A stretch of 64,000 nt of DNA from Kalaharituber pfeilii (GCA_015179045.1 WHUZ01000009.1:372001-436000); one strand, 5' to 3'; positions 20,838 to 33,852 are shown, counted from the stretch's first letter. Translations and numbers: made by a program. The notes: a model not told the origin generated them from the sequence alone.

Positions 20838-21867
20838 GTTTAACTACAGGAGACATAGTGAGCTGTGATGTTGTCATGAGACATATTGTCAAACTATGAT
20901 GTTTTCATGAGCATAAGTTTGCTATCGTAGCTGAGACAAGATCTCAAGACATCGTGATACCAACAATGTGGTGACACCTGATTACAGATGATATTTTACT
21001 CCAGCATATGTCTTGTTTCAGCCATGTCATGTCTTTCAACAATTCGAAGTAACTTGTGAAAGGGTCTTTTCACAAGTTCCCGGGAGATTTTGAATGAGCC
21101 GTCTATCCCTTGGTCCGTTGAAACATGCATGAATTTTGTGCCGGAAGTTAACCGTTTTCATCCCTGTCCATGCCGATCAGACCTATCAGATTGCAACCTC
21201 AGAGCTCACGCAGTCCATGATTTATGATAGCATCTACGGAAATAGTACATTGCGTGAACTCACTGCATGAATTATGCTTACTATGAGTTCTAAATGTGAG
21301 TCCAATGGAAATAACCAAAGTGGCAGTTATTCTATTATGTACAGAGTAATATATTATATGTGATACTAATATAGTGAGTTTGAGAAATTTGTATACAGTG
21401 ATGAGTGGCATAGCTGCTGAGCTATTGTAGGGGTTAGAGGTCAGCAAGTCTAGTTTGAGACTGGGACAAAGGTATGTACCTCAGTTATTCCATAAACTCA
21501 ATGCTGTTTCAAATGCGTTTTGACCTCTCCATAGAGATTTTCTATCGTATCTACTAAATTCTGTGGCAGATAGATTACAAACTTTGTATTCTGATACTGT
21601 ACAGGCTGTCTCTTGGTGTCTCTTGGCGCAGCCCCACCCGGCACAGAACTCATGCATGTTTCAACCGCCCAAGGGATAATTCAACTTCTATTGTTGAATA
21701 CTGTTCTAAGCATCGGAATACTGTATCATGCTAGTTCCGGCTTTAATATCTTGCCATAGTTACTCTTATTCCAATGCCCATTCCTACGCTTAGCTATTCT
21801 TCTTACCCTAGTAGCTTTTCTTCGAGAACAAAGCTAATGTAGTACCGATGTAAATTCAAAACTATCT
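20838..21867. other. Gene-less stretch
   Basis: AT-rich; only short frames. Nothing was recognised. Confidence 0.4.
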
Positions 21868-21985
21868 TCCTTTTTCTTCCCTTTTCTTTTTTTTTTTTTT
21901 TTTTTTTCTTTTCTTTTCTTTTCTTTTTTCTTTTTTTGCGTAAGGTTCGATTGAAATGGCAGTTCGATTGAAATGACTGTTCGAT
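21868..21985. repeat. Polypyrimidine tract and 17-bp tandem repeat
   Basis: A T/C tract with TTTTC units runs from about 21868 to 21936. It is followed by three imperfect copies of GTTCGATTGAAATGGC (about 21946-21985). Possibly a decayed poly(A) tail of a minus-strand retroposon, but no hairpin follows. Confidence 0.5.
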
Positions 21986-22665
21986 TTGAATTTATTGTGG
22001 GAGTCCAACGGTCTTTCTTTGTGAAGGTTGTATTTTGCAAGGCGAAGGTAAGTGCATGCTGCTGAAAGTGCTCAGCATACTACTTGTAGGTGTACTGTAC
22101 AGGATTGAATGGGATGTATCTTAGTCTTTCTATGTTGAGTCGATGCGTGGTTTGTCGATGTCCTGCGCTGTTTGTTGTTGTTGAATGAATCGAATCTCTA
22201 ATATTTGATCAGCTCGGGACTGCGACTCATATCCACTTATATCCAAATATTCACCCATAGGTTGCTTTATGAAAAAAAGGAAATTTGGGGTGTGGGAGGA
22301 TCCGACCGTAGTTGTGTATACTATCATAGTGGCTTCTACGGGGAAGCTTGAGAACTACTGTAGTGACAAAGTCAAGCATCCTAGTGCGCTCAGTGCTTTT
22401 TCTTCTAACATCCCCCTTGCCTGCTCTACACAGCCACAGCAGAGCTAGTCTTGTAACTAGATCTCCTAACTGCCTACGGAATACTGTAGATGCCTCGTGC
22501 AAGCCCCTCCCGGGGGTGGTGCAATCAGAACATTATGTAAGTGAGAATAGTACTATAGACTTCATAGTTGGGGCATAGTCGTTGTAGCCTGGTTGTAATC
22601 CGACTAATTTCATTGATAGTGAACTAATCGGAAATCGATATTTTTAACGCAGTGCTGTAAAGAAT

Positions 22666-22698
22666 GGGCTTCGTCTGGTTACGAGACTAGGGCTTCGT
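22666..22698 (-). mobile_element. 15-bp micro-element with 9-bp target duplication
   Basis: CTGGTTACGAGACTA (22675-22689), the exact reverse complement of the 15-mer at 126-140, is flanked by perfect 9-bp repeats GGGCTTCGT at 22666-22674 and 22690-22698. This is an independent insertion of the same unit at an unrelated target. Confidence 0.7.
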
Positions 22699-23195
22699 AG
22701 ATTGGATGCTTCTTGCAGGGTACAGTAGAGTACTTTAGAGCTCATGTCGACTCAATGTCACCTATTTTCTGTATCATAAGCCACTAATAGCACCCCTTTT
22801 CGAAATACGTTCGTATAGCGAGGGCTGTGCCCTGTTCTGATGCTTTGGACTCCTCTATTTGCGTATGGTTACATACTTCTTTCTGGGAACGGGAACGATT
22901 TCTTTGGAAGCGGTACGAGAGCGGTTGCACTGCCAGATGTCAGCTGGTGTTGACAACGCAACTTTAGGGTAAATTAGAGTTGTCGACACCATTTGAAGTC
23001 TGGCTAGAGACCTCGCTCACCGTCTCGGGCGGCGTACCCGACCGTTACTCATCCAAACATCCTAAAGAAACAAAATAAAACTTGCAATGCCAGTGAGAAT
23101 ATCTCCCGAGTATGCCTCTTGCGAGATCCAAAACTGCTCTACGCATGCCTAGGGCTTCCCCCCCCTGCCATCCATTGCCGCGGGTTCCCCTGTAG
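22699..23195. other. Gene-less stretch
   Basis: Nothing coding was recognised. It precedes a small MITE. Confidence 0.4.
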
Positions 23196-23288
23196 TACAG
23201 TGACTCGTAAAAAGTCTTGGGGAGTAGGCAATATTGGGGTAAGTGTATATGCAAGCCTATTCCCCAGGACTTTTGACGGGTCACTGTA
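23196..23288. mobile_element. 93-bp Tc1/mariner-type mini-MITE
   Basis: The arms TACAGTGACTCGTAAAAAGT (23196 onward) and, inverted, TACAGTGACCCGTCAAAAGT (ending 23288) extend about 34 bp with 5-6 mismatches through GTCYTGGGGARTAGGC. TA at both ends followed by CAGTGAC is typical of Tc1/mariner or pogo termini with TA target duplication. The loop is about 25 bp. Confidence 0.7.
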
Positions 23289-24010
23289 TGAACATCACAC
23301 TGGCGCAAAAAAATTTCGACGAGGGTAAAGAGCCCTCAACTACTGGCATTGTCACTGCCAGCTAGTCGAGGTTATGCATGAGGAAGGGGATGGTAGAATC
23401 AGAAGAACTGCGGTATGTAACATTGTGACACGGGGTAGGTAGGGCATTGTGACCTGTTGTTCATGGTCGCACAGGTCATCGTAATTTTTGACCAATGACT
23501 GTTGATCCTCCTGTGTGCTGCTAAGAGTAGCCCATTCGCAACCCAAAGGGGCTGAGCAACTGGTAGGATCCGCTTGCCGGTGTAGGCTGACATGGATCCA
23601 CACATTATTATTTGTTACCACAGGTGCGGAAAACATTTCTACTCCGCTTTATTGTTAAAGAGTAGAGCAGGCTTTCTTTAAACCCTTCATACATGTCGCA
23701 CACGTCGTCCTTCTGGTCCAAAAAAATTTCCGTTCTTTTTCCTCACGTCAAAAGAGGGTAAATATTCACTTTTCTAAAAGGAGAATTGATCCAAGTCAGC
23801 AGTGGAAGCCGAGGACTGCACCAGCTCATTGCACCAACTCAGGCACGGGAAAAGCAAGGAAGAATCAGACACGCAGAGGAAAAAACTTTGAAGGTGCCAA
23901 CCGTCAAAACAACGGGATTTTTGCTGAATTACCATAGCAACTCAGTCCTCAGCAAACAAACACTCCGGTTCCCCTTCCACTTCCGTTTGTTGGTTCTCAC
24001 GTCAACGAAG
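23289..24010. other. Gene-less stretch and promoter/leader of the next gene
   Basis: Only antisense frames without motif. The plus-strand part after about 23786 is open without being convincing, and is treated as 5' untranslated leader of the gene starting at 24011. Confidence 0.4.
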
Positions 24011-24994
24011 ATGCTCTCGCTAAAACGTCTATCCTTACTCCTCCTTACCCTTGCTATCACCAATGTGGCAGCTTCTGGGTCGCAAACGCAGAATCATAAG
24101 AAAATGGACGCCGAGCACGCCATGAGGCGTGATTTGACCGAGGCGCTGAGGGTGGATGTTAGGAGTGTTGGGTTTTCGCCAAAGATTAATTCAAGGAGTT
24201 TGTTTGAGAGACAAAATGAATGTTATGAGTATGCTACTCTTGGAACTCGTTGCCCTAATTCTTCCGCATTTTCTTCCCATTAGACGATATCACGTCCCTT
24301 TTAACGCGATTTCATTTGAGCACTCTTCCTTTCGCGCTGATCTCTTATTTTTCATCGTTCGTACTAACCATCCACTCCCTTTGCACCTACAGAAGCGATT
24401 CCACCATTTGCGAAACAACCTCCCGCTATGTATATTGCTGCCCAGACAATGCTGACTGCGTCAACGACAATGGCGTCTGGCGCTGCAACGACAATCCCTT
24501 CGGACTCACGAGGGGCCAAAAAATTGGGATCGGGATCGGTGTCACTGTTGCCTTCTTCGTCGTCTGCATTGCAGGCTTAGTCATCTTCTGCTGCTGCTGC
24601 AGGAAAGCCGCAAAGATCGCGTCTGCCGCGGTTTCTAATCAGCAAAATCCACAGGCTTATCAATCGCAACCGCAACCCGTGATGTATGGGGGACCGCCAA
24701 TGCATGATCAGCACGCGATCCCAATGACGGCGACAGGACCCCACGTGGCCGGGGAGGGCAAGTCGTACGCAGATCAAGGTTACCCGCCGCAACAGCGTAA
24801 GTAGTTCATTACTTGCTCTCCATGCGAATTTGAGATGCTAACTGGTATTGGGGTTATTAGCATATGACCCGTATGCGGCATCAGGACAGTATCCACCGCA
24901 GCCATACCCATCACAACAATACCAATCACCTCCGTCACCGGCACCACCATATCAACAGCCCCCGCAACAACAATATCAACAGCAAGGGTACTAG
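24011..24994 (+). CDS. Single-pass membrane protein with Cys-rich ectodomain and Pro/Gln tail
   Basis: Three exons read in frame: 24011-24228, 24393-24796 and 24861-24994, giving 251 aa. Residues 1-20 are a signal peptide (LSLLLLTLAITNVAAS). A short ectodomain with six cysteines (79-104; YVYCCPDNADCVNDNGVWRC) precedes a Gly/Val-rich transmembrane helix (117-138) that ends in CCCC-RK (139-144). The cytoplasmic tail is rich in Pro, Gln and Tyr with repeated QPQP, QYPPQPYP and YQQ motifs. The arrangement is common among uncharacterised ascomycete type I membrane proteins and resembles small wall-stress or signalling receptors in shape only. The four cysteines after the helix could be palmitoylated (inference). 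No premature stops once spliced. Confidence 0.8.
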
Positions 24995-25991
24995 TTGCCC
25001 GCTCAATAATGGCTGCTGGGGAGTGATGTTCTGGTAGAAGAGAGGGTATTTGTTAATTTTATAGCTGCAGGGCAATGGGGAGGAAATTGTGATTAGTTAC
25101 CGTGGGTTGGTGATATGGCAGTAAAGCAGTGCATGACTTGATGGAGCTGAAGAGGAGGATAAGGTGGAGTCAAACGGCTGAGTTAAGGATAATGCAAGGC
25201 AGGTGCAGGAAATGGAGAATGGAATATGCCGAACCATGCAGAGACTAAGTACAATGTTTCCATGTTCCTTACTTGGGACAGTTGATTCTTTTTTCAGCAT
25301 TTGACTGACGCCCTGCTCTCCATCGAGAACACACATTTTTTTTCCGTTGGCCAGGGGCTGTCTTTCCTTGATGTATTCTTGCGTGCTTCATCCACGAATC
25401 ATAACATGACTACATCGGGTGATAGTTGTAATCGGAAATGCCTTTCCCGTCCTTTTCTTAGAATTTCCACTAACACCTTTGTATATACCTCTAAAGGTGA
25501 TTAAGTGAGCAAGCCCATGAACCTATTGTGCATCTGTTTAGTTGACGCCACATTTTTGGTTTTGCTTGTTAGTGTTGAGATTTGTGGTTTTTCTGGGCAT
25601 TTTCGTTCCCAGGGCTGTCATGTTTTCATTAACCTTTTCTTTTAACCAGTATTCAGGGAGCATGCACGTGGGAATTCTTGTAATTATGTCCTAGTTATAT
25701 TAATAAATCTGTTTAAGGAAGCCTACTGCATTGTTGTGTTCAGCATCAGCAGCGGTTAGAGTCAAGACTCTTCAGGGCTTAAGTGCCCAGGGCAACGAGG
25801 TAAACTTTGGTGTTGGAGAACCGGCGAACATACATGTAACTTCTACTTGAGTACTCCAGCTGAAGCCTTGCCTACGCTGGTGTCGCTGAGGGCGGGATGT
25901 AGCCTGAGTTGAGTGGTTGTATGTAATCTGGTGCCAGGGGAATTTCGTGCTGGGCCCACGTGCCCAACGTATGTAAATAGTAGTCAGCGTC

Positions 25992-26006
25992 CTGGTTACG
26001 AGACTA
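25992..26006 (-). repeat. Micro-element copy without visible target duplication
   Basis: CTGGTTACGAGACTA is identical to the 15-mer at 22675-22689. The flanks (GTCAGCGTC and TGTAGGTTG) do not match each other, so the duplication has decayed or the copy moved by another route. Confidence 0.5.
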
Positions 26007-27397
26007 TGTAGGTTGCACGAATCCCTGTCTCAGACAGCCAGTGTTAGTTTTGAACACAACTGGAAGTATTTAAATATAAAGAGTTCCGCTTCCTTGATTC
26101 TGCTTTTTCCAGACAGAAAAAAGGTGCGACTTGGGATAACCCCTGAGGAAAAGAATGAAGCAGCAAACACTGGCTTGAGAAAGTGGTTAGAATATCTGTC
26201 TTTTCCTGATGGTGATAAACGTATGCAGGTAAGAATTGCATGCCAAAAGCACCGATTTGCTAACGAAATTGCATATTTCTGAAATTTTTGGGGCTGCATA
26301 AACAGAAACAGATGACCAGTTTTCCGCTTTTTTCGTAGAGTCTGGGCACTAGGACATTTTTCCGTCAGAATTCGGTTCTGGTGCCCAGATTCTCAGAATT
26401 GCACTTGTGTTGTCCACGAAATTTTTTGGCGTGGTGACGAAAAAATTCCAGAACAGAATTTTTATATTTGAATACCCTAGTTCGTAGCTCACCCCTCCTC
26501 CTGAGTTCTTTCCTTCCTCATGGCATGCAGATGCTGGAGTACGCCAGCAGTTATAAAACACCAAACTCCAAATTCTTTATTCCCTCTGTATCCTCCAACC
26601 TTCTTTTTGCCCATGTCCTTTTGATTCTGCGCCCGTTTTGTTGATCGCGTTGTGCAAGCGAATCTATCCCCTTCTGTTGCATTGCTTCCCGGTGTCACGC
26701 TGATAACTGAAGTGTGAAGTGGTCGATCAAGTAAGTTGGTGGATGTAATTTCTCGGGACGGACTGTCGATGTGAGAGGACCTTGATACACATGACAGACT
26801 TAAGCTTTTTTTGAGGGTTACTCACCTGTCGCTCTCCTGGGGACATCCCCACGATTATATACCTAGTTTAACACATGCTGCACTGTCAGGGAGGGAGAAC
26901 AAGCCCACTGCTTGTAGAAGGGCCTTACATGAGCCCTGTGTAGCAGGCATGCAGATTGGGGCACGCTTCCTCGGCGATTGGAGCGATATCTGGGGGTAGG
27001 CCTCAGACAAGCGCTAGATACGGGTAGGCGGCTAAGGCACTCCTGGTTAAAATTAGCGCACCGAGGGACAGTCTGAGCTACATGGCAAGGAGGATCAAGA
27101 CTGGATATCAGAATTGTCGCAGGGGGCACAGGGCAACAATGCTACAATCAGGTGGCACGGCTGGCGGAAAATGAATAGCACCGTAGATTCCTGGAGGAGG
27201 CGCGAGAGGCGCGGGAGGCACAGAATACGTACAGTATACGGTACTTAGCACAAAATTTAATTAATGGAGCAAGAAGTGATTGTAGAGTACTAGTAGGGTA
27301 CTCGCAGTATTACTTGCGTCTTAGGGGTGAAGAAAGCCCTTCTGCAAAACCTCTGAAATACCAGAGACTGGGCACGAGAAATACCCTCATATCATAG

Positions 27398-27429
27398 TAG
27401 TCTGGTTGCACTACCCTGCAACCAGACTA
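27398..27429. repeat. 32-bp perfect hairpin related to the micro-element
   Basis: TAGTCTGGTTGCA, a 6-nt loop CTACCC and TGCAACCAGACTA form a perfect 13-bp stem. The outer TAGTCTGGTT is shared with the micro-element family, suggesting two fused ends or a related palindromic unit. Confidence 0.55.
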
Positions 27430-30400
27430 CGCATATAGCTCAATTACGATTACAAATTTTTAAGAGCGCGCCAACCACCAGTCTAAAACCTAAAGAAATT
27501 TGAACGAGTTTCACCTTATTAGAACCTCTGTGTAAGATCAAAAATATATAAAATGTATAAAATTATAGATATCGTTAAATTATGTCTATATGATGTTTGC
27601 CGGATGTTTCATCAGCAATTATTTTCTATAGGGGCATTCAAAGTAAAGTTTATCGCCGAATTATGATTTGTCGTGATTTTTATAAAATCCCGGAATAAAA
27701 GATGATTCTCCATGGCCTCACAAACGACATGGAAAATCCAACTTAAAGTGTCTTCCCGGACTCAGATTTTAAACTGCTCAGATATTCGTCTTGTAACCTC
27801 CCAAATATGTATTAGTTATTGACTCTACCAAGAAAATTGAAATGATCTTCATCACGATTGTCGACCTAATTTTAGCATCGGGGTTTCAGAGTTCAACACT
27901 TTCAACTTATTATTTTGATCCTCCTTCGGAGATGTAACAAGAATTTTGATTATGTGTTTTTAACATGCTTCTACTCTTAAATACGTACTTGTTCTAGTGC
28001 CCCGGAGGATACTGGCATGGGACTAGGAACATCCTCCTTCTTCTCACTGTGGGCATTAACTTATCCTGTTCTCGGAACAACTTATCTCACAATTCTGACT
28101 TCATAGTCATGTTCACTCCCCTGATATCCCGTGCTTCCGCATATCTTCCGACCATGTTACCAGTCATGTAGGGGTAATGCCAGCATACGTAGATACGCTG
28201 TCGACTGACCACACTGCAAGGGACCCAATAATATGGCTTTACTTGCACAAAATCTCTCGCACGAATGCCACAGGAACATTCCCGCCATCAATTGCAGTGC
28301 AATCCGACTACAACAATGACTCACATCCTACCCTCGACATTATCACATTTAGGAGGTGGCTCTTTCATATCTGCAGCGTGAGGACTCTTTTTTTCATCTC
28401 CATGAGAGGACTCACCACACACCACGGTATAACGACACCAGATGCCAGAAGCATACTGTAGAGGGTAAAACTCGATTTGGTAAAGTACCATTGGGGGAAC
28501 TGATAACTAGAATCAAACGACTAGCAGTTTTGAAGGAAGATCGATCAAGAAGCCTTTTCTAAATTCATTGGGACGGCATGCTAAACTGCAGATTTTCTTC
28601 ATCTTCGAAACGGATTATTCCTTGAAGACTTGATGACGTTTCTAGTCAACAGTGTTAAATGTGACACGGAAGGTTTTCAATCATACCTTGATAACTCCTT
28701 CACTGTAGGATGGTCAGAATATACTTTTTTTTTGAACGAATCCCCTGGTATAACTGTATCCACTGGTGACAGAAATGTATATAGAACAGGAGAATGAACG
28801 GTCCAGAGGTGAAGAGTGTGTCCAGACCACTAAGTATGCACTAACCAGACTAGTATGTAGTTATCAACAGCCCAACCAGTTTCTGTCTCCTACTTGCTTT
28901 GTCAACTGCGACAGCAACCCGTCTCTTTAGGCTGGGCACGAGAACAATTTCTCAGCTTCCATCGTCTCTTACTGGATCTCAGACAAGCAACACAACCGGA
29001 CTAGCAAGTGCCCTGAATCTCTCATCTACAAAACTGTACCTCAAATATGCCTATTTTTTCAGCTTTTATTTCCTAGATGCTCCAAACCGATACTCTTATA
29101 AGATTTTCATCTTCAAGGCAGGAAATAGCATGCAGCGAAATATTTCATGGAATTCATCTCCGCCACAATGGATCCTCTTCTCTTCGATATCTTCCTCTTG
29201 CGGTCTGTAGGGAATAAGGGGCTGCTCAATATCAAGGTCATCTAACTATACTTTTAATGAAGATTAGCTGTTTCTGGAGCTAAAGGAACCTTGTCCTTCG
29301 AGGGAAGTCACAAAAGGGGAAGGGCAGCTGCTGCAGCACTTCTTAACAGATGTGAAATTTTGGTCAGATATAAGTGAATGTGGGTGTCGATGTACTTGAA
29401 GGTTACATGAAAACGGAAATTCGCTCCGTTTGCTAATCTATTTACTAGACGAACTCTCACTGATCTGCCCAGAATGTAATTGAGTGTCCTTTGGTATGAT
29501 GGCAATTACCACTCCTTATACAAGAGACTCGTCCCATCAAGGAAATTATTTCTCGGAATCTACTTCTACCCGCAGCCGTGTCCGGGGTCCCTTCTCAGCT
29601 TCCTGGCTTTACCACTAGCGAACATATTGTGAAGATAAGGGCCATGGAATGTTTATTGATTTTGTCTAGTGCCTCACAGTGCACACCCCAGTAATTGCCA
29701 TTCGCAAAAGCATAACACTTTCCATGATTTAGGAAGGTTCTGAGCAGCTTGCCGAAACTGAAAAGAGCACTTACACCTCCGTAACTCTCGAATGTATGAA
29801 CTTGCAAGGGGTACTGGGCTCAACCGAGCTTGGTTCACATGTCCTCAACTCCGCACACAATGAGCGAAGCTACAGTTGTTACACATTACGGAGGCGAAAT
29901 CGAGCCCGTTAGGTGTGTAACAGATCGAGGACTCCGGATATAGCTCCAAGTTAATTATATAGCAGTCAGGACAAGCGGGTATTTTTTTCAAGAATGTCGT
30001 TATACGTTGGATGCATATGAGCACACCTGTTCAAGCTTCGGGTGCGGCCCGGTTACTACCGTGCCGATCGCACCTTTTCAAATTGTAGACAGGTTTTGTA
30101 CGAACCCTGTGTAACTTACTTAGTAACCATGCTAAACTGTTGATGTGTCTTTATTTCCTTGTCCCTCCTCTGAGCCTTTCTCCCTCTCGACCCTCGAGTT
30201 TGGTCCGCGCTAATCTAATATCTCTGTCCTGCTTCCTTCCTAAAACATCAGTTCCCTATTCGGGTTCCCACATAAATCCCTACAAGTGCGTGAGGTTGTG
30301 CAAGTTAGCCTGAACACTCAAGAATTAACTACTGGTACACTACCAACGTTGTGATGTAGGTTGTGGTGTACTAGTTACAGAATTGACAACTGGAGATTGA

Positions 30401-32994
30401 GAGGCCTGTGGAGTGCGCCCATAATGTCGTACTAGGATAGAATTTCCTTCAGTAGGTAGAGGAGTGCTTTGGCTCATTTCTCGCATTTATTGGATGTAAA
30501 TATCTTGAAAATTGAGTGTTGTGGGAATTTTACAGTGTTAAGGGTCAGTTTTCCGGATTTCGGAGGGGGAAATTTTCCGGACTTGGCAATAATAAACACA
30601 TTGTTGCTAAGGCAACGTATTTTTTTCCAAATCCTGAAAAAAGTTCGGGGTTTGTAAAACCTCTCAAGTAGATATCGGAATATTTGATGGCTTCCCTAAA
30701 TCTTGCGATTGATATTGGTGTGAGGGTCGCATTTGGGAGCGGGGGGATGCCCCGCAGTTTGATTGAGTCCGGTAAATATCCAGACTAGGTAAATATATCT
30801 TGAGTGGATTTGTTTGGATCGTCAATCCAAGTCAAAGATGAAGAAACACCATGACATGGATTATTTCACTGATGATCAATCTTGGCTGGAACTATATAGA
30901 TGTCATCAGAGCAAGGCCCTGTTTGGTTGCAGTAGGTCGTATCAGATAGTTTAGACCTTAGCATCGGTATGAATGGCTAAGACGTAAGAGGTGCAATTGG
31001 AACTGGGGAAGTTTGTTTGCTCCAATTTGACTACGTACCTACAGATATCTATAATCGAGAAGCTCCGGCTAATTTCTTCTAAATCCTGTCATCAGTAGAT
31101 GTGCTAACAAACCAACTTGGAAAAATGCAGGGCGATCTTGTTTAGGGTCTCCAAGTCGGATGTCGTTATTACCCGATAGGAAATACGGCATGCCCATTGC
31201 TTCCCATGACAACTACAGTAGCTACCAACGTACAACGTCTCTGGGCGCAAATAATCATTTACATACACTTTCCCCGGCCGGAAGAATTTCATCCCTGCCA
31301 GTTCATGTATATAGCCCCGGCCCCGAACGCCATACGTACGACCGTTGAAGATGAACGTGGGTCTGGGCCGGTCCTAGCATAAGGGAACCTGGTACAGTAT
31401 GTTGGTGTGTGGGGTTATCTTTCCATACTACCTTGACCTTGCAGCCCCCTGAAACCACTCATGGCAGTTGAAAAGTATGCATATAGTTTTACGTTGCCAA
31501 TAATAATTTCGGAACTACTGCTCGCCTAAGAGAACAGCATGTCTGGAATATACTCAGGAAACTTCTGGCTTCGCCGCAGTGTGAGAAGAAACCTCCAAAA
31601 GGATTTTGATAAAATTGCTAAGGCCGCAGACCAGAATATATCAGGTGCAAGAATTACCTCGTTTAATTATGATCTGTTGACCACAGTTTGCAGTAGCATA
31701 GGCACGTATTGTCCTCTACTAGTAGTAGCCACGACAATTTGCAGCGGGGGTCCTTCCGGCCTCTCGAGAGGACCCAGATAGTCGTTAATAGTACTCCACT
31801 TATGAAGCTTGATGCAATTTGGACCTGGTGACCATATTGTCACCGCCCTCGCGTACACAATAGCCATACCCCGGGCCGCCAGTATTTATCGATGCAGTGT
31901 ACAATAGCACTAGACGAGTTTAATACCTGCATGGAGGGCGCTGGACGTACGAAGGTGTCGATGTCTGTGTTGCTTAACGTCGTATGCTACAATTTGTTTC
32001 TTGTGCAGCTAGTTCCGGCCAGCCCTATTGCGAATAGGGCCAGCCCACTGACTCCTAAAATATTTGTTGTCATCGATATATTGATTGTTGCACTCCACAT
32101 GTATAATAAACCTGAAGACAGTTGCGTTGAGTATGCCCAAGCAATTCTTATGCCGCTGTCAACGTGACACAACTCTAGAGGCTCAGTCACACGAGCTGCT
32201 GCCAAAGCCGTGTTGCCAAGACAACGCCAAGTCATGCTTTCTTCCCTGCCGACCCCACACGGCGCACACAAGCTTCCTGAATTCCAGCCTCCAATCAAAA
32301 CATCACTCGGGGTTTGCTCTTCCTTGTCAAGCTCATTTGACACCACCATATTGAGGATAGAGCGTTCGTTTAGAGCAGCATGCAGCTTCGGCCCCCCAGT
32401 TTTTCCTCTGCTTCAACAAGGGCTCTGCTTCTGCTCCCTAGGTATGTACTGATCTTTTATGCAGATATCAGGTGCTTTTTGGAAATGAAACGTGACACTT
32501 TACAGACAATGCGAACTCAGCTTTATCATTATATGGTATTCCGTAGGTTCTCACATTAGCGAGATGCAGGTCTCATTCAGCACCCTAAGCTCACTTTTCA
32601 GCTTGGGTTAATTGAGGTCTTCAACTTTGAGGAATAGGGACCGAACGTCGATCAGCGCCCGCTTGGAGATGTTTTGCTTCATGCTTAGGATGATCACGAG
32701 CATTCCCGGTTGCTTGTTTTTGAAATTCTATAAAAACTGGGATGATTTACTTTTTCTTGAGTGAACGAATGATTTCGTACATGGCTAGCTATTTAGCTCA
32801 TATGTAACTTCATGGATCTGAACTGGAGGAAAAGATGAATGATGCTTGACTCAACTTGCCTGGACCCCAGTTATTTACCATATCTACCTTATCTATCCCC
32901 AGTGATCTGGAATTCCACCACATCACTTCGCCACCATCATCTATTTCATCATTTTGCAACTTTGGCTTTGGCATACGAATAGCAACCAATCACA

Positions 32995-33852
32995 ATGGAG
33001 CGCAGCATGTCAAAGCACATCATCGTTTCGTAAGTCTCCATGGTCAAGCCATCATGATCAATCAACCCCGCCACCCCCTCTGCCATTCCCAGCTCTGTCT
33101 GTGCCAAACGCTCACCGATACCTTTCTCCAACAGTCTTGCTATTGTCCTCAGTCTTCTATTCATTCTACTTATATCGCACCGCCTATATGCTCGACGTCA
33201 GCTCCGCCGCCACATACCACGAAGCCCCTCTGACCCACGGTTCCTGACAGAATGGCACATCCCCTCAAGCACCTCCGGAGCGGCCCGCGAACCCCCACTT
33301 CAATGGGTCAACGGCGACATCATTATGACTGCACCTGCGACGTCACCTGTATGGGCTGAGGGACGGCACAGCTTTTACGAAGGCGGCACTCCAAGCGTGT
33401 GGGGGATTGATCTAGACAATGCACGCGGAGGAAGGAGGCCTTCGATTCAGATCCCACGCCCGGGGAATGTGTATGTGGTTGCGGCACCGAGACCTCCGGG
33501 GCGGAGAGAAAGTGCATATTTGGGGAGGAGTATAGCGCAGGATGCGGAGCCGGAGCGGGTGGATTTGCCGCGATATGAGGAGCCACCGCCTGAATATGAG
33601 AAAGTTATTGAGGAAGGTAGGGGGAGCGGGTTGGGACTAATGGGAGAGGCGAGCGAGGGAAGCGGAGGAGCTGGGTCTGTGCAGATTGGTCGAAACATGG
33701 TAAGGGGGGAAGGCATGAGGGTGAATGGTAGGGCAGAAACTGGATCGGTATTTTCAGCAGGAAATGCAACCGCAGAAAATACATCTACAGCACCACCTCA
33801 GAGCCAACACTCAGGAGCATTTATACCACTATCTTCCGGCACTGGATCATAA
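32995..33852 (+). CDS. Single-pass membrane protein with PPxY motif
   Basis: Two exons, 32995-33029 and 33093-33852 (donor GTAAGT, acceptor CCCAG), give 264 aa. A short N-terminus (MERSMSKHIIVSS) is followed by a transmembrane helix (about residues 26-44, NSLAIVLSLLFILLISH). Then come an Arg-rich stop-transfer segment (YARRQLRRH) and a cytosolic tail of about 210 residues that is Gly/Ser/Pro-rich. LPRYEEPPPEYEKVIEEG contains PPEY (177-180), a PY motif of the type bound by WW domains of Rsp5/Nedd4 ubiquitin ligases. Family unknown. By analogy with small PY-bearing membrane adaptors it may recruit a ubiquitin ligase to membranes (inference). The small first exon is supported by splice sites and frame only. 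Confidence 0.65.

Larger units (their letters stand above)
24995..32994. other. 8-kb gene desert
   Basis: No gene is supported on either strand. The longest frames (31987-32349 minus, 120 codons; 28899-29210 plus, 103 codons) carry no motif. AT content rises at about 27430-28000. Micro-element-like sequences at 25992-26006 and 27398-27429 are the only structure noticed. Degraded transposon sequence is likely but I cannot classify it. Confidence 0.4.

Noticed and set aside
31987..32349. A 120-codon minus-strand frame in the gene desert
   Set aside because: No recognisable family, no promoter, overlapped by comparable frames on the other strand.
24995..32994. Possible repeat-induced point mutation region
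   Set aside because: AT-richness is visible in places, but a RIP call needs dinucleotide indices (TpA/ApT, CpA+TpG/ApC+GpT) that I did not compute; no clear C-to-T paired copies were available by eye.
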